The notes beneath the pieces are model-generated. The model was given only the letters and a program-made list of their open reading frames with translations, made no database searches and was not told the origin of the DNA. Position numbers and translations under genes: made by a program. This document shows positions 24,946-37,629 of a stretch of DNA of 64,000 bases, piece after piece. Positions within the stretch are counted from its first letter, which is position 1. Each line of letters begins with the position of its first letter. Location: assembly GCA_027186245.1 (NCBI GenBank), contig CP114483.1, forward strand, positions 5,652,001 through 5,716,000, read 5' to 3'. Origin of the DNA: Coriaria nepalensis. Its lineage: Eukaryota > Streptophyta > Magnoliopsida > Cucurbitales > Coriariaceae.

Positions 24946-26045
24946 GCCATGCACTTTCACATAGGACCTTTCTACATAGGACCTTTAGATGAATTTACAG
25001 CTTCCTTGAAGTTTTGAGGTTCACCTTCTAACAAAAAGGTCGAAAAAGCTAGATCAAAAGATTTTTCTATTTTAGTTCTTTTATTCCATTAAGATTCAAA
25101 TTCAACCCTCCTTTTAATATTCTTGTTCTTGGTCTTATGTCTTCCATAATAGTGTCATGTGTTCGTTTAGATGTACTCGGTTCCCCCTTGGACATACATG
25201 GAAATACATGTGCATTTCTAGATTCCATTATCATATTCCTGTGAATGTCTAGGATTTTAAACTCATGTAAGAGAAATTGATATGCATAATTGTTATGTGC
25301 ATAACCAATGAAAATCCCTTTATTTTTTTAGGGCACCTAATTAAAAGGGAATTGGTCAATAAAACGGATTTTGCCCACATTTATGATGAGATCACCCAGA
25401 ACTGATCAACATTGCATTTGCCATTGCTTTCAATATATGATTTTTCCTTTCATCAACCCCATTGGATTGAGTTGAATAAAGAGTCATGGTTTGATGTATG
25501 CCATATTGTGCACATAGTCAAATGGTACAACATACTCACTACCTCGATCACTTCTTTGCTCCTTTATTTTCTTATTAAGTTGATTCTCAACTTCATTCTT
25601 AAAGAGTGAAACTTCTCTAAAGCTTCATCCCTACTTTTCAACAAATAAATGTAATAGCATTTTGTGCTATCATCGATTAGGGTAATACAATCTTTACTAC
25701 CACCCCTCATTTGAATGGATTTAAGATCACATACATCACTATAGATTAAATCAAGAGGTTCAGTGTTTCTTTCAATTCTTTGCAAAACCGTGCTATTACT
25801 ATTTAGGATCACAGTCATTACATTGAGCTTTAAAAGCCCATAAGATACCTACACCTTTCCCACTTACATTCCACTTTTGGTCAAAACTACCCTACCTAGC
25901 AAAAAAAGCTAAGCGAAAACCGTGCTTGCTTAAAAGCAAACTTGACACAAGGTTCTTATCAATATCATGGACATACAAAACATTGTTTAGAGTTAGGTCT
26001 TTTTCAAAAGTCATCTTCAGAACCACCTTGTTGTTAGTGTATAAT
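24946..26045 (-). pseudogene. Copia pol fragment: GAG-pre-integrase, integrase and linker
   Basis: Minus-strand order: KVVLKMTFEKDLTLNNVLYV with NLVSSLLLSKHGF near 25910-26040 (GAG-pre-integrase); integrase core in an open stretch 25564-25818 with EPLDLIYSDVCDLKS, GGSKDCITLIDDSTKCYYIYLL and DEALEKF, including the second-half Asp residues of the DDE core; the HNNYAYQF-type post-integrase block near 25270; and a KNIKRRVEFE linker near 25090. Frames are broken between these parts. Confidence 0.85.
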
Positions 26046-27185
26046 CCATAAGCAGAAGTTGTAATTTAAATTTTTTTGTATCTAATCTGAAATATGGATT
26101 AAACTCATAAATATACATTCAGATCGACCATACAAACATATATCAAATATAAATTTAACATAAAGCACATAAAAGTTCTAGGAAACTAAATGGATTAAGA
26201 TCTACGAAAACTTACTAATCTTAATACATAATTGAACGAATCTATGTGCTCTTTCATAATGGCCGAAATCAGTAAGAAGAATAAGATGCCCAAGTATTCA
26301 CCCTCTAATTGTAATCCGCATTGTTCAATTCCTTGGGTTGATTTTCTAATCTAAGATTTATCACATGATTGGAAGAGCTCATGGAAAGGGAAGGAAAATT
26401 CTTACTTTTCTCACTATAGGATTTCGGCAAGAGGCGAGAAGAGAATCTCTTAATTTCGGCCAGCCCTATTATAGTACTTATATAGTGATGTCTTAGGTTT
26501 AAGGTTACCAAAAATTAACTCACAACATTGACTTAGTCGACTGTAGACTTAGTCAATAGTTCTCTTAATCAAATTAAGTGAATAATGAGTCATTACTCAT
26601 CACCTATGGTCGACCATCCCCTGTGCTTGAAGCACAAATTATATAATCAACAATTTGATTAATTTAGTTGATGAAATCTAATAAACAAATTAGCCGATTA
26701 ACTATTTAATATCTAATTGCTAATTATGGATTTTCGAGCACTTTTTTATAATTAAATAAATAGTCCCGATATAAATTATTAATTTCTAATTAAACTGATA
26801 TCATAATAGTTGTGCTAGTAGAGCCATACAATATGAGATTTAATAAATTAATAATTCACAATTTTGCTTTTACAATCATACTATAAGACAAATTATGATT
26901 TCACTCCTAAAATAAAAATGGCTCGTCTTCTTATCCTCATAGAAAACTTAAATGATTTTTTTTTTTAACTTTAATGTATGTGACCGATTAGGTTCTGCAT
27001 CACACTAGCAGGAGGATCTCATAATACTTTATGTCCTATCTTATTCGTAATTAGTTAAAATACCTTTTAAACTAAATAGTTAATTCAATAATCTTATGAT
27101 CAATTAACTTAAACTTCTAAGCTAAGATTTACTGCTACCAAATTATCAAGGTTACTAGAGAGATAAGAAGTAGTAGAACATGAAT
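26046..27185 (-). repeat. LTR-like insertion, copy 2 (truncated)
   Basis: Matches the first 1.1 kb of copy 1 (23032 onward) in the same direction, with similar bases outside the left edge (CATAAGCAGAAGT here, CATAAGTGGCAGT in copy 1). Similarity ends near GAGATAAGAAGTAG at about 27170. Identity is high in places but interrupted by insertions. Confidence 0.6.
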
Positions 27186-29301
27186 TTAATTAGTTTTGGT
27201 GGACCAAAATTATGACATTGTTCATATTTATTAATGTAGATGTGTAAAGCCAACATGAAATTCTAGCCCAAAATCTATTATAATTAGTGGGCCGAAACTC
27301 ATTACCAAAGTAGCCCGAAAAGATAAAATTATTCTAAAACTATTTTGGATAGTGAGCCAAATTTTATATTTACTACCAAATGACCAAAAACAATAAAATA
27401 TGGCCCAAGACCATAAAAACCTAATGAGCCAAATTATATTTTATTTACTGTTGTTGCTAAGAAAGGCCTAAAACATAAAAAATGGTCCAAAAACACATGA
27501 TGGCCAACCAATCACATAGAAAAGAGGTGAAAAACCAAGCGAAATGGATAAGGATGAATGAAAAATATCTCGGTCAAGTTGACCATGAGAATTCTAGATT
27601 ATTCCTTATAAACAAATCATTATTTTCTTCATTTTCCTACCAAAACTGAAGCCCTCTTCTCTTCTCTTCATCCTTTTCCTTACTTCCTTTCCTACCATAA
27701 ATAATTCTCCTTCAAATAAGATATCGAAATTCCTGGTAAAAATCAAATTTTCAAAGAAACTCCTAAAGGTATGTCTAAAAGCTATCATTTTCAAATTTAT
27801 CGACAAGTCTGATTTGAGCTACCTCTCTTGTTCGAATTCTGTTAATCTAATGTGTATGCTCAAACTATAAGAAAATAATATTGAGAAACTAGACTCTTAG
27901 AGCTTTCCACAAACTCCAGAAACACTCAAATAGGAGTTGTATAGGTCGAGAAAAAGAATTTGTTAGGTTGACCTAGAAATCTATATGATGTTAGAACAGA
28001 ATCTGTGCGTAGCAGGTTTTTCAGTAGACTTGTGGTTATGAAGATGATAATAGAAAATTATGATATTTAACATTAATAAATTAGACGTTTTGATCTACAA
28101 ATCTATATAACAATAAAAATATTTGATCAAGGGAAGAATTAGTTAGGTAATTTCAAAGTCGAAGTAAATCTTCAAGTTTGCCTGGGAGTAGTTACATGAG
28201 CGACTTAAAAAATGCATAACTTGAGTTGTTATGAACAAAATGAAGTGCATAAAATCAATTAGGAAACTTTGAATGTTAGCTTTATAATGAAATAAGTTTT
28301 ATGAATTTTTGAGTACTTTTGTAATAAGATATAGACAAAAATAGAATGTTAGTCAAAGAAATATATTCATCTCTTATTGGTGCCGAAGGTTTGATGGTGC
28401 CTGTCATCCAAGATACAACGAATGAACAACTATTTCCTATCACCACCAAATAATTATGGCAAACTCGCAAGAGGTTGAACATCATCACTTTCAGACTAAG
28501 GACTCTAGAGATGAAAATTTCATAAGAGAGAATAACTTTTTTGGATAATTTTTTTTTCCAAAGATAAGAAAACCAATTTATAGGCTTCATAATAAGGAAA
28601 CTGATCAAACAAATTATAATGCACTTAATCCGGATGTTTCGAAAATTAATTCATGGTTTAGGCAAATTTATTTAACCGTTTTGCTAAATTAAATTTGGTG
28701 AAGAAATCGAAAATTAATTCTGCTCGTTTAGGCTTCCAACGGAGGAAGAAAAAACAAAAATTAAAGACTGAGAGACAAAATCCAAACCCCGACCAAGGTG
28801 GACTGGGTTATTTTCGAGCCGACATTCGGCATGTCATTTTGCACCCCCAATGCATGCAAGCGAATGCAAGAAAGATTATTCTAACTTATATTTTATCAAT
28901 CATTAATAAATGAGTAATACTATATAACCAAGAATTCTGCTTGCTCGCTTTTCAATAGGGGACAACTTTTCCTCATCTTATTTTTCCATTCGAAACAATT
29001 TCAATGAGTCTATTTTGAGAATAAGTTTTTTATTTACTCATTCATTATTTTAAGCATACTAAATATACGATTCGAAACTCTCATGAAGGAGAATGTGAAT
29101 TCACTTCGACCTTTTACTTCTGTAAGTGGGTCCCATTTAAAATCAAGCCTAAATATAAAATATTGATATGCTATTTTTCCAATACACAATATAGTAAACA
29201 TATAGATGAACTATCATTAATGATTAAGTGTTTGGATCTAATTTGCTTAAGCATTTTAAATTTTATAACTGACTTCTATTTCATCCTTCGTTAATAGTTA
29301 A
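27186..29301. other. AT-rich stretch without recognisable genes
   Basis: Only short, unmatched open frames are present (such as 28282-28608 minus and 28695-28913 plus). Their predicted products carry no motif that I recognise. No transposon domain was seen. A CT-rich patch lies near 27630-27690. Confidence 0.4.
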
Positions 29302-29371
29302 TTAACTAATCATTCATAAGCAATGAACGATTATGGTTAACTAATCATTCATAAGCAATGAACGATTATGG
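29302..29371. repeat. Perfect 35-bp tandem duplication
   Basis: The unit starting TTAACTAATCATTCATAAGC occurs twice head to tail (29302-29336 and 29337-29371) without a mismatch, so the duplication is recent. Confidence 0.95.
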
Positions 29372-31729
29372 TTTTATATAGTAAGGGTTTTTGTTCATCC
29401 ACAAATTATTGTAATATTATACTAGGAAAGTTATTTTTAATAATTTTTTTCTTAAATATATACGGAATCGAAAACCTGTAAAACTGAATTCATAGGGTTA
29501 AAAAAAAAACGACAAGAATAAATAAAATTAAATCATTCTCTAAAAATTATATTTATATTAAAAGCGAAAGACGGTTACAATCAAAATTTAAGAACAAAGA
29601 AAATGGAAGGTAAACTTCGAAATCTAAAAATCATGACGTCTATAAATTACTATTCAACGTAAACTCAAATATAATAAGAATTTCATCTTCATCTTCAAAC
29701 TGAAAGACTCGATGCATATTGCATTGCAGCTGGCTCTTGCATACCATCTTTTGCTTGGGTCCTTGCTTAAGAGCTTACTCTTAAGCAAGGCATTGCCATT
29801 TTTTCTCATTTTTTTATGGGTTTATTTTCCATTTTAAGAATATTTTTTTTCAATATTTTTCTGAAGTTTAGGGCTTCAATAATGGTCTTATTATTTTCAT
29901 TATTTAATCTAGAGTACCCTTTGTAGAAATTTTGATCTCTAAATCTTGAGCATGCTAATAGTGAACTACGGAATGGTATAAATAAGAAGAATTAAATACT
30001 CATGGTATCCCTATTTGTACTATTATAGAAATTTTTTCTTTGAATATTATTGGTTTGGATATTTTTGTTTATAAATGGAGGGTATTTGGATTAGCTAAAA
30101 TTTTCCAGAGTTTATTCCCCAATGTTTTAGTTTTTGATGTTGTATTCTCAAGTAAATTTCAAAATTCAAGAGACGTAATCTTAATAGGTTGGTGTATACA
30201 CTCCCCATTACTTTCGATTTGTGTTTAGATCCTTATTTTGTATTCTCTCTACTATCTTGTATTTTCTTCTTGTTGAATGAAATCTTTACCTTTGGTAGAA
30301 AAAAAATGTACTTATCAAAGATATTGAACTCGTCTAAATAGGTCTGCCAAATCTTTTTTCTTGTTGAAAGAAGAGCAATAGTAGAAGAATTTGAGAATCA
30401 AAGTGCAAGGAGAAGAAAGGAGCACATGATAATTTGGGAAAGGGAAAGAGGAAGGGAGAGATATGACACTATAGAACACAAATAAAATTAAAGTAGCACA
30501 ATCTTGATTTTGTTATTGGAAAGGGTTGACCCGTATATATTAATAATTAGATTTTTAAATACATGATAAATTAATAAATTCGTTCAAACTTATTTCATTG
30601 CAACTTCTCTAGTTGTTGAACTAGTTTTGGAAACTGCTTGTTTGGCTCAGGCGGGGTGTGTGAATGCACAATCATGCCAGAAGTACAAAAGTATTTCAAA
30701 AGTAAGAACTCGCAAACAAGAAAAAGTTAAAACAAGATTGAATATGTTTTAGATTAAAATCAAACGATTGAAGAAAGTCAAAATATTCTCGAATTCAACT
30801 GTTCTTAGATTTTTACATATACTAAGTAAGATGCGGTAAACAAATAACTAACTAACAAGGTAGATTATAGAGATGAACAAACAATGCAATCACATAAGCT
30901 ACAACCTATGGACCAAATACAGCTTGATCCTAAAAACATTTCACAAGCGATGAGCAGCATTCGAAACTAGTGCCTAAAAATTGTATCCAAGTTTTCAAAC
31001 TGGAGTACATAAAATTGGATATCCTTTATTTGGCAAGTTAGAAACGAATTAAAGTTTGTGAAGGTGGGTCAACAAACTTTGGCTTAAATTCATGAAAAAA
31101 AATAAATGAAGTGCATAAAAAGAAAAAAAAAAATTGAGCCTAACTCGAATAAGTTTGCATAAACTTCAAATTCACACTAAATAGAGAACCTAAAACTAAT
31201 AGAATTTGTTTCTCATTTCTTCAATGCAAAGACCAACAAACAAAACCGAAAGTAAGTGCTAATCATATTCACCATAAACGAAAAATCCAAAGCTTTCTTG
31301 TCTCTTTCCTTTTTCTTTTGGGTAAAAAAATAAAAGCTTGCTTAATGCACACAGCAAGGAATAGATTACTTAGTTTCAGAGCAAGATAAGAAGCACTTGA
31401 AAAACTTTGGATATAATATCATCGTGAAGGGTAATATGCTCGAGTGTTTATGACCCTTTGCCTGTTACCAAACTTGCTATTTATAAGAAAATTTCGAATG
31501 ATCATTTCATAGTAAAATTGAATTCGAAACCCATTCACTATGTTTCATACACCACCTCCCACATTTGTGGGCCATGTCCACCTTATTTGGAGGAAACTTT
31601 GACCTCTGATTTCTACTGAACTTAATTACTATTGGGTTTAGGTTCGTCCCAACTTCTTTCCCCATTTTCCTGCCAAACCTGGCCAAAATCCTCCTTTTCC
31701 TACGTACTTTGTCCAAATCTCTCCAAATC
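29372..31729. other. AT-rich stretch without recognisable genes
   Basis: No domain or RNA gene was recognised. The segment 30040-30310 ends in a poly-A run after TTGAATGAAATCTTTACC and could be the 3' end of a retroposed sequence, but no protein match supports this. Confidence 0.35.
29761..29790. other. Perfect 13-bp hairpin
   Basis: CCTTGCTTAAGAG (29761-29773) pairs perfectly with CTCTTAAGCAAGG (29778-29790) around a CTTA loop. A function such as a terminator or microRNA precursor cannot be inferred from so short a stem. Confidence 0.8.
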
Positions 31730-32286
31730 TGTTGAGAATGGCAAGTATTTGATGTTTATCCATGGATGGAAAATTTTTTTGTGTTGCTAATTTGTGTTGG
31801 TGCTAGACCCTAGTGAATGAAGAGATCGAGTCTTATTTATAGACAAAAATCAGATTGGCCAACTTCCTCTATCCACTTCAGTGAGTAGCCGACGTCTCAA
31901 ACGTTAGTCCCTTGGATTTAGATCATACATTATAATTTCATGCCACTAGAGAGTCTTTGGTAGTGGGATTCAACGGTTACATGCCACATAGGACTTTCCC
32001 TTGCCCGCCAAGCCTAACAATTAGACCACTTCTCCCTCTTTCATTACTAACCACTTACCAACTTTCTTATTTTTAAGAGTGTTGGTTTTGACCAAGTCTT
32101 CTTCTCTTTCTTCCTTCTTCCTTAACCATCTAACTTGTGATCTATAAAACTCTGACCAGTGTAGTCTTCACCGAACATTGTCATTAATATGTTGATCCCT
32201 GATCAAAGATTAATTAACTCTACTAGCCCACCACAATGACTGAGTGACTACTCAGAGAGGTTGACTCGTATCTAGTTGTATCAACA
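31730..32286 (-). repeat. LTR of a third retroelement family
   Basis: On the minus strand the segment begins TGTTGATACAAC and ends CATTCTCAACA, giving TGTTGA/TCAACA inverted termini. It is preceded by a purine-rich AATAGGGGGCA tract, as expected for a 3' LTR. A TATA-like TATAAATAAG lies at 31832-31841 in the same orientation. No matching second LTR was found in the window. Confidence 0.55.
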
Positions 32287-32514
32287 AATGCCCCCTATTG
32301 ACACCAAAATAAGATTTTGATATGTTCCGGCAATAGCCAGAGAAGTTTGAATTTCGAAATAGACATGAGTAGGCCATCCTATATAGTCGGCCAACTTGTC
32401 GGTCGGCCAATCATATTATTTGATTTTGATTTTGAAATTATATTCCCATCTAATCAATCAGGAGACTTGATGGGTATACATTTTGTGTGGTACGATCTTA
32501 TTTTTTATTAATAA
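32287..32514 (-). mobile_element. Short interior tail of the element owning the 31730-32286 LTR
   Basis: Contains the polypurine tract and GGCC-rich sequence resembling the interior of the element at 4130-11832. It ends where a differently oriented LTR relative begins. Confidence 0.35.
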
Positions 32515-33840
32515 TAATAATATTATTTGTTATTTATTACTCATTCAATTAATAAATGTAAATTCTATTTATCATGTTCTTCGGTTATATTAGAGATGAT
32601 GAGTTATGTTTATTAATTAGCATATCATAATAAAGTCTTGTATTCTAAGTTATGCACTCGAGGCCATGATGAGATCATGCCGATATGAAGCAAGTTGCGT
32701 AAAGCTTAAAAGATTATCATAGGATAATTAAGAGAGATAGTCACATAATCAAGAAGGATGGTGATTCTCGAGATAGACTATTACATAGTTCATTTCCTAC
32801 AAGTGTAGCATGGTTGTTATCATAACTATTGATGTTAGCGAAATATCAGAATGATTATGTGGGTGTTTGGTGGGGCCAAAGTGCATTGAAAATGACACAT
32901 AAATAATTCTCAATGGTTATAATATTAACTATTAATGAGAATTATCTATTAACAAGATTAGAGGTAATCCTCAGGCTTGAGGTCATCATTACATCTTCTA
33001 TGTAATATTCTAGATTTTGACTTCATCTTACCTAACCTAGTCAAGAGTAACAAAGAGTGTATTGTTAGATGTAGAATATTGCATATTAAGATAATGGTTG
33101 ATCAAAATGGAGTCCATCACTCATGTATTCGAAAGTAAAATCCTATGAATTATATTCTTTATGGAACAAATGAATCTTTACAAAGTGGTTTGGTATAAAA
33201 ATAGTTTTCTATAAATCCATTATCAGTGCTCATAAAGATATAATATATTCATATGACTCTTCTATTAGAATTTAATAGTTAAATCATGCCTTACGATAAA
33301 TTGGGATAATGGTTGATAGAAAGATTAGATTGCACAAATTGTAGTCAGAGAAGGGTTATTTTGGAATATCATATATTCTCATCTCACAGGAAGTCATGAC
33401 ACTTTGTTAGGAGATGCACATGTCTTGGGAGGTGTAAAGTTAATTGGTCATGAAATGATCAAGTTAACCATTCAATTAAAAAATATATTCTAAATTTAAT
33501 AAATTTAATTTAAAATTCGATAAAATCATATAGCGATATAAAGTGCTCTTGTCGGCATGATGTAGAATCTAATTAGTCACACACATTATGGTTCTTATTA
33601 GTAACTCAGTTTAACTTTCTTCAAGAAAAAATAAATGAGGGAAAAAGATAATTTTTATTTTTTAAATTTTTTAAATAAATGTCATGTAAACTACTAGCAC
33701 AACTTAGATGAGATTGGTATAATTAGAAATTGATAAACTTACAATGAGACTACTTATTGAATTATAAACGAGTCTCGAAGGTTCATAATTAATTTTTAGA
33801 TATTAAAGAATTAATGAGCTATATTTTTAATAGGATTTTA
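32515..33840 (+). repeat. Plus-oriented relative of the copia LTR family
   Basis: Blocks such as TTTAATAGTTAAATCATGCC (about 33275) and GAGATAGACTATTA are reverse-complement relatives of blocks in the LTR at 20571-22790. Identity is modest, so this is an old, separately inserted copy. Edges are uncertain. Confidence 0.5.
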
Positions 33841-34024
33841 TGGGCCCAATCAATCAAGAAGAAATGGTGGCATGAAATTTCGCAAGGAATTAATCAAGAA
33901 TTGAGTGCTACAGTTTCACCAAGGAATTAAATGTAATTAAATCGCTCAAGTTACAGTTGAGGCGGATTGTTTGAATTGTTCAGTTTTTGTTGTTGTATTG
34001 ATGAGATTGATCTAATACCCGCAA

Positions 34025-35640
34025 GATTGAGCTTCCATCAATGAGACCAATCTTGGAATGGAGAAACTTGAGATGTTGTCATGAAAAAGGTTTGGTAAAG
34101 AGGTCGGCAAGCTGATCATTTGTATGAACATGCTGAACTTCAAGTTTCCCATTTCGAACCAAATCACCCACAAGATGAATATCAACCTGAATATGTTTCA
34201 TATGAGAGTGATGAACCATAGTAAGACTTAGATGTGTGGCAATGAGTGATAGACCAAGATCATGAAGTAGATGATGTAACCAAACTGTGTTAGAGGCTAT
34301 CATAGCGAGTGCTCTATACTAAGCTTCTGTGGAGGAGAGAAATAGCCCATTGCGTTTTTGAAGACTGTGAAATTGATATTTTTCCTAGGATAATAATTAA
34401 TGTAGATAGAACTGCTATCATCAGGGTTACATACACTGTCATCATCAGAAAAGATGGTAAGAGTGAGGGAGTCGATCTAATTGAACTGAATAACATGAAA
34501 GATGGTATTTTTTAGGTGACATAGAAGGCGTTTTATTGTTGTCTAATGGCTCTGAGTAGGTTTGGGCATAAATTGAGACAATCAATTTACTACAAAGGAG
34601 ATATCCTGACGAGTCAGAGATAGGTATTGCAAGGCATCTATGATACGATGATATTAAGAGCTATCAATAGGGAAAGAGCCATCGTTAAGAGGTAGGGATA
34701 TAAAGGTGGAGAGAGGTGTCCTAACATCTTTGGCTACATCCATATAAGTGATGGATAGCAAATCTCGGATATACATGTTGTGAGATTTCCCGAAACTAAT
34801 ACGAATTACTTCAACCCTAAAAAAAATAATGTAAGGGCCCTATGTCTTTTAAGGAGAATCGCAAACAAAGTTTATGAACAACGAATTGTAGAAGGACGAC
34901 ATCATTTCCTATGAGTACTAGATCATCAACATAAACAAGGAAATAAATAGTAATAGTGGTATGATGATATACAAACAATAAACAATTAGTGATAGAGTTT
35001 CCAAAACCAAATTCAATCAGAGCTTACTTGAGAGCACAATACCAGGCTTAAGGAGCTTGTTTGAGCCTCTAGATAGTCTTACACAACTTACAAATGTAAT
35101 CAGGGTTGGTCTCATCCTTGAAACCTGGTGGTTGACTAATGTAAACATCCTCGAGCAAGTTGCCATGTAGGAAGCCATTATTATCTTCCATTTGGCGCAA
35201 TGGCCACCCGTACATAAGAGGAATAGACAAGACAAGCCTAATAGTAGCATGTTTAATGACAAGATTCAAGGTTTTCTTATAGTCTAAATCGGGTCATTGG
35301 GTGAAACCTTTCGCTACAAGACGAGCTCTAAACCAGTCAATAGCATTAGAGTGTCTTTGGACTTGAAAAATCCACTTGCTACCCATAATATATTTAATAG
35401 TCGATTTAGAGACTAGATCCTAATTGCCATGACTCAATAAAGCTGTTAACTCTTGGGACATGGCATCATGCTAATGATGATGTCGGAGTCCCTGACTTAC
35501 ACATGTAGGCTCTAACAGTCTACAAATACGGTGTTCTATGACTACAGAGGCTTATACGTGTTGTTCATTAAATGGGTGGTCATGGAATCGGTTATGTTTA
35601 GTAGGGCTTATGATGGGAGTGGATGAAGTGAGGGCTCAAT
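34025..35640 (-). pseudogene. Copia pol remnant: reverse transcriptase and RNase H
   Basis: Minus-strand order: RT start near 35300-35470 (AMSQELTALL, then SKWIFQVQRHSNAIDWFRARLVAKGFTQ in pieces); the VIKHATIRLVLS...GWPLRQM..NNGFLHGNLLEDVY..QPPGFKDE block (35069-35269, Ale/Retrofit-like); an intact YVDD catalytic motif encoded at 34922-34933; and RNase H ending in HMKHIQVDIHLVGDLVRNGKLEV...DQLADLFTKP (34079-34303). Frameshifts and stops separate the parts. A serine/proline-rich stretch (35608-35790) is probably the integrase-RT linker. Confidence 0.88.
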
Positions 35641-37229
35641 AACATGGGTGGATGGAGGAATGGGTGAGGATACAGAGGGAGGAGCAATAGAGGGAAAGGC
35701 AAATTGGGAATTAGGGTTTGGAGAAGAAATCATAATAGACGATGATAAATTACTTAGAGAATGTGATGATAATGTAGACTCCAACATCAATGGAACTATT
35801 GGAAGGGATGGCGATATTGGGAGAAGCGCATTTGGCAGTGCAGTTAGGGTGGATTAGAGTCTTGGGCTTGAGGTGTTAGATTTTGATGGATTGCTAAAGG
35901 GAAAGTGGCTTTCATGAAACAAAAGAGGGCGAGAGGAAAAAAATTTGATCGGAGGTAATGGCCTTAGAAATATATAATTTTTTGGGTCCAACAGTGGCCT
36001 AAGAAGATGCAAATAGTGGATTTGCATTGGATTTTGTTTTTATTGTAGGGCTTGGGGAAAGGAAAACATAAACAATGGCCTAAATTGATGAAGCTTATGA
36101 TAATTATGTCGGGTTATGAAGAGAACTTCAAATAGCGAGCAATTATTAAGAAGGGGGGGGATAGGCATTCGATATATAAGGTATAGAAGTTTTGAGAACA
36201 TAAGGCCAATATTTATGTGGAAGAAAGGCATCGGTGAGAAGAATAAGTCCAGTTTCAACCAGATGGCGATGATGATATTCTGCAATTTTCTTTTTTATAT
36301 AATGATTAAAAATATAATTTTTTTAAGAAAGCATCTAACTCCTCCCCCCCCCCCCTCTTTTTTTTTTTGAGGAAAGTGTGGGCTAGTTGTATAATGATTA
36401 ATTCCACAGAGAAAAAGATAATTTTTTTTTATAGAAAGCATCTAACCCCTCCCTCCCCCCCTCCCATTTATTAGAGGATAAGTTTTTTATGGGTGCTTGA
36501 AAATGTTTTTCACCTAAATGATGAAATTGGGGGAAGATGGTGTGTACAATGGACTTTTGTGTCATGGTATAAAGCTAAATATATGTTTTTATAGTGATCC
36601 CCTAAAATGATATAATTTTTAGATCTGTCAGTGCCAATGGTGGGAGAGGGACCCTAGACATCAGTACATATTAACTTTAGTAGAGCTGTACGAGTGAAAC
36701 TGGATCCTAATGGTTAGGCACTTTCCTTTATATACTAATGGGCTTGGTCTAAATTTTATTTATATTTGTTATACTAGCCTAATATAATTAAAAAAAGAAA
36801 AAATAAAATAAAATAAATAAGGATGCGCTAAGTTACCTTTGAAAAAACTGACCAGAATGGTTGTTTCAATGTCACTCAAATATTGAGTAAAAAGATAAGT
36901 TTGCCCTCATCCCTACCAAGATAACCAACGAAATATTTTTGCCATAAAAATCGTGTTTCCTCCATAGGATGTGATTTACTTTCACTTTTTCATCATTTCT
37001 CATTCATATCAACCCTAAATTTCAAATAGATTTGTGTTGGAGGTTCATAATCGAATGTCTTTAGCTTTAAGATAGAAAAAGCTTAAGGTTTAGGGTTTTA
37101 GTCCATACCCACGTTTTTCACTTTTGTATGAAAATGTAATTGGTAATCCTCTATTTTTTATAGACATTTCAAATTGTTCTACAAGTGGAAAGGTTAAAAA
37201 ACAAAAAAAAATAATTGGAAAATCTAAAA
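35641..37229. other. Region between the copia remnant and the MULE complex
   Basis: Plus-strand GA-rich sequence to about 36100, probably degraded copia linker and integrase. A small duplication places AAAGCATCTAAC followed by C-rich runs at 36328 and 36435, spaced 107 bp; the first run is about 12 C residues followed by poly-T. Nothing else is recognisable. Confidence 0.4.
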
Positions 37230-37600
37230 AAAAAAAAACAAAAAAAAGTGGAGTTTGTGTTTCTTAATTTCTCAATGTATATGTTTCCAATTTATTGATA
37301 AAACATTGAGAAATTAAAAAGGAGAACATAATTCAAAATTTTCTCAATTTCTCAATGTCTTAAGTAGTCAGAGTACATTGAAAAATTGGAAAACATAATA
37401 AGACAGAAACAAATTATTTTCCAACTTTCTAATGTCTCAATGTACGAGAGTAAATTGGGAAATAGAACAGAAAAAAATATTTCCCAATTTCTCAATTTAC
37501 TCTAAGTAAGAGAGTACATTGGGAAATTAGGAAAATTGAATAAACAAAAAACACTTCCCAATTTCCTAATGTATTAAGAGTATAGAAATTTCATTTCTGT
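37230..37600. repeat. Inverted-repeat array upstream of the MULE transposase
   Basis: Repeated short motifs AATTTCTCAATGTA and TACATTGGGAAATT alternate in orientation. A perfect 15-bp inverted repeat pairs 37264-37278 with 37303-37317. Similar motifs recur at 40401-40610, 43620-43900, 44870-45090, 48220-48420 and 48905-49110, marking these regions as parts of one transposon family. Confidence 0.7.
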
Positions 37601-37629
37601 TTTTCCTTCTTTACTAATGAAAAGTCTTT

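Larger units (their letters stand above)
22800..26045 (-). mobile_element. Second Ty1/copia pol fragment, split by an LTR-like insertion
   Basis: Minus-strand copia pol runs from 26045 to about 24946, is interrupted by an LTR-like repeat (23032-24930), and resumes at 22800-23030. The flanking halves fit end to end in copia proteins: ...EPQNFKEAV...GPM before the gap and the ELVDLLLGSKPLGSKWI region after it. No gag or own LTRs were recognised. Confidence 0.7.

Noticed and set aside
28282..28608. Possible novel 108-codon gene on the minus strand
   Set aside because: AT-rich, with no recognisable motif, no clear start context and no conserved neighbour; likely a chance open frame.
36341..36371. 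Poly-C/poly-T run as a regulatory element
   Set aside because: Low-complexity slippage tract with no gene next to it; may be a sequencing or assembly artefact.
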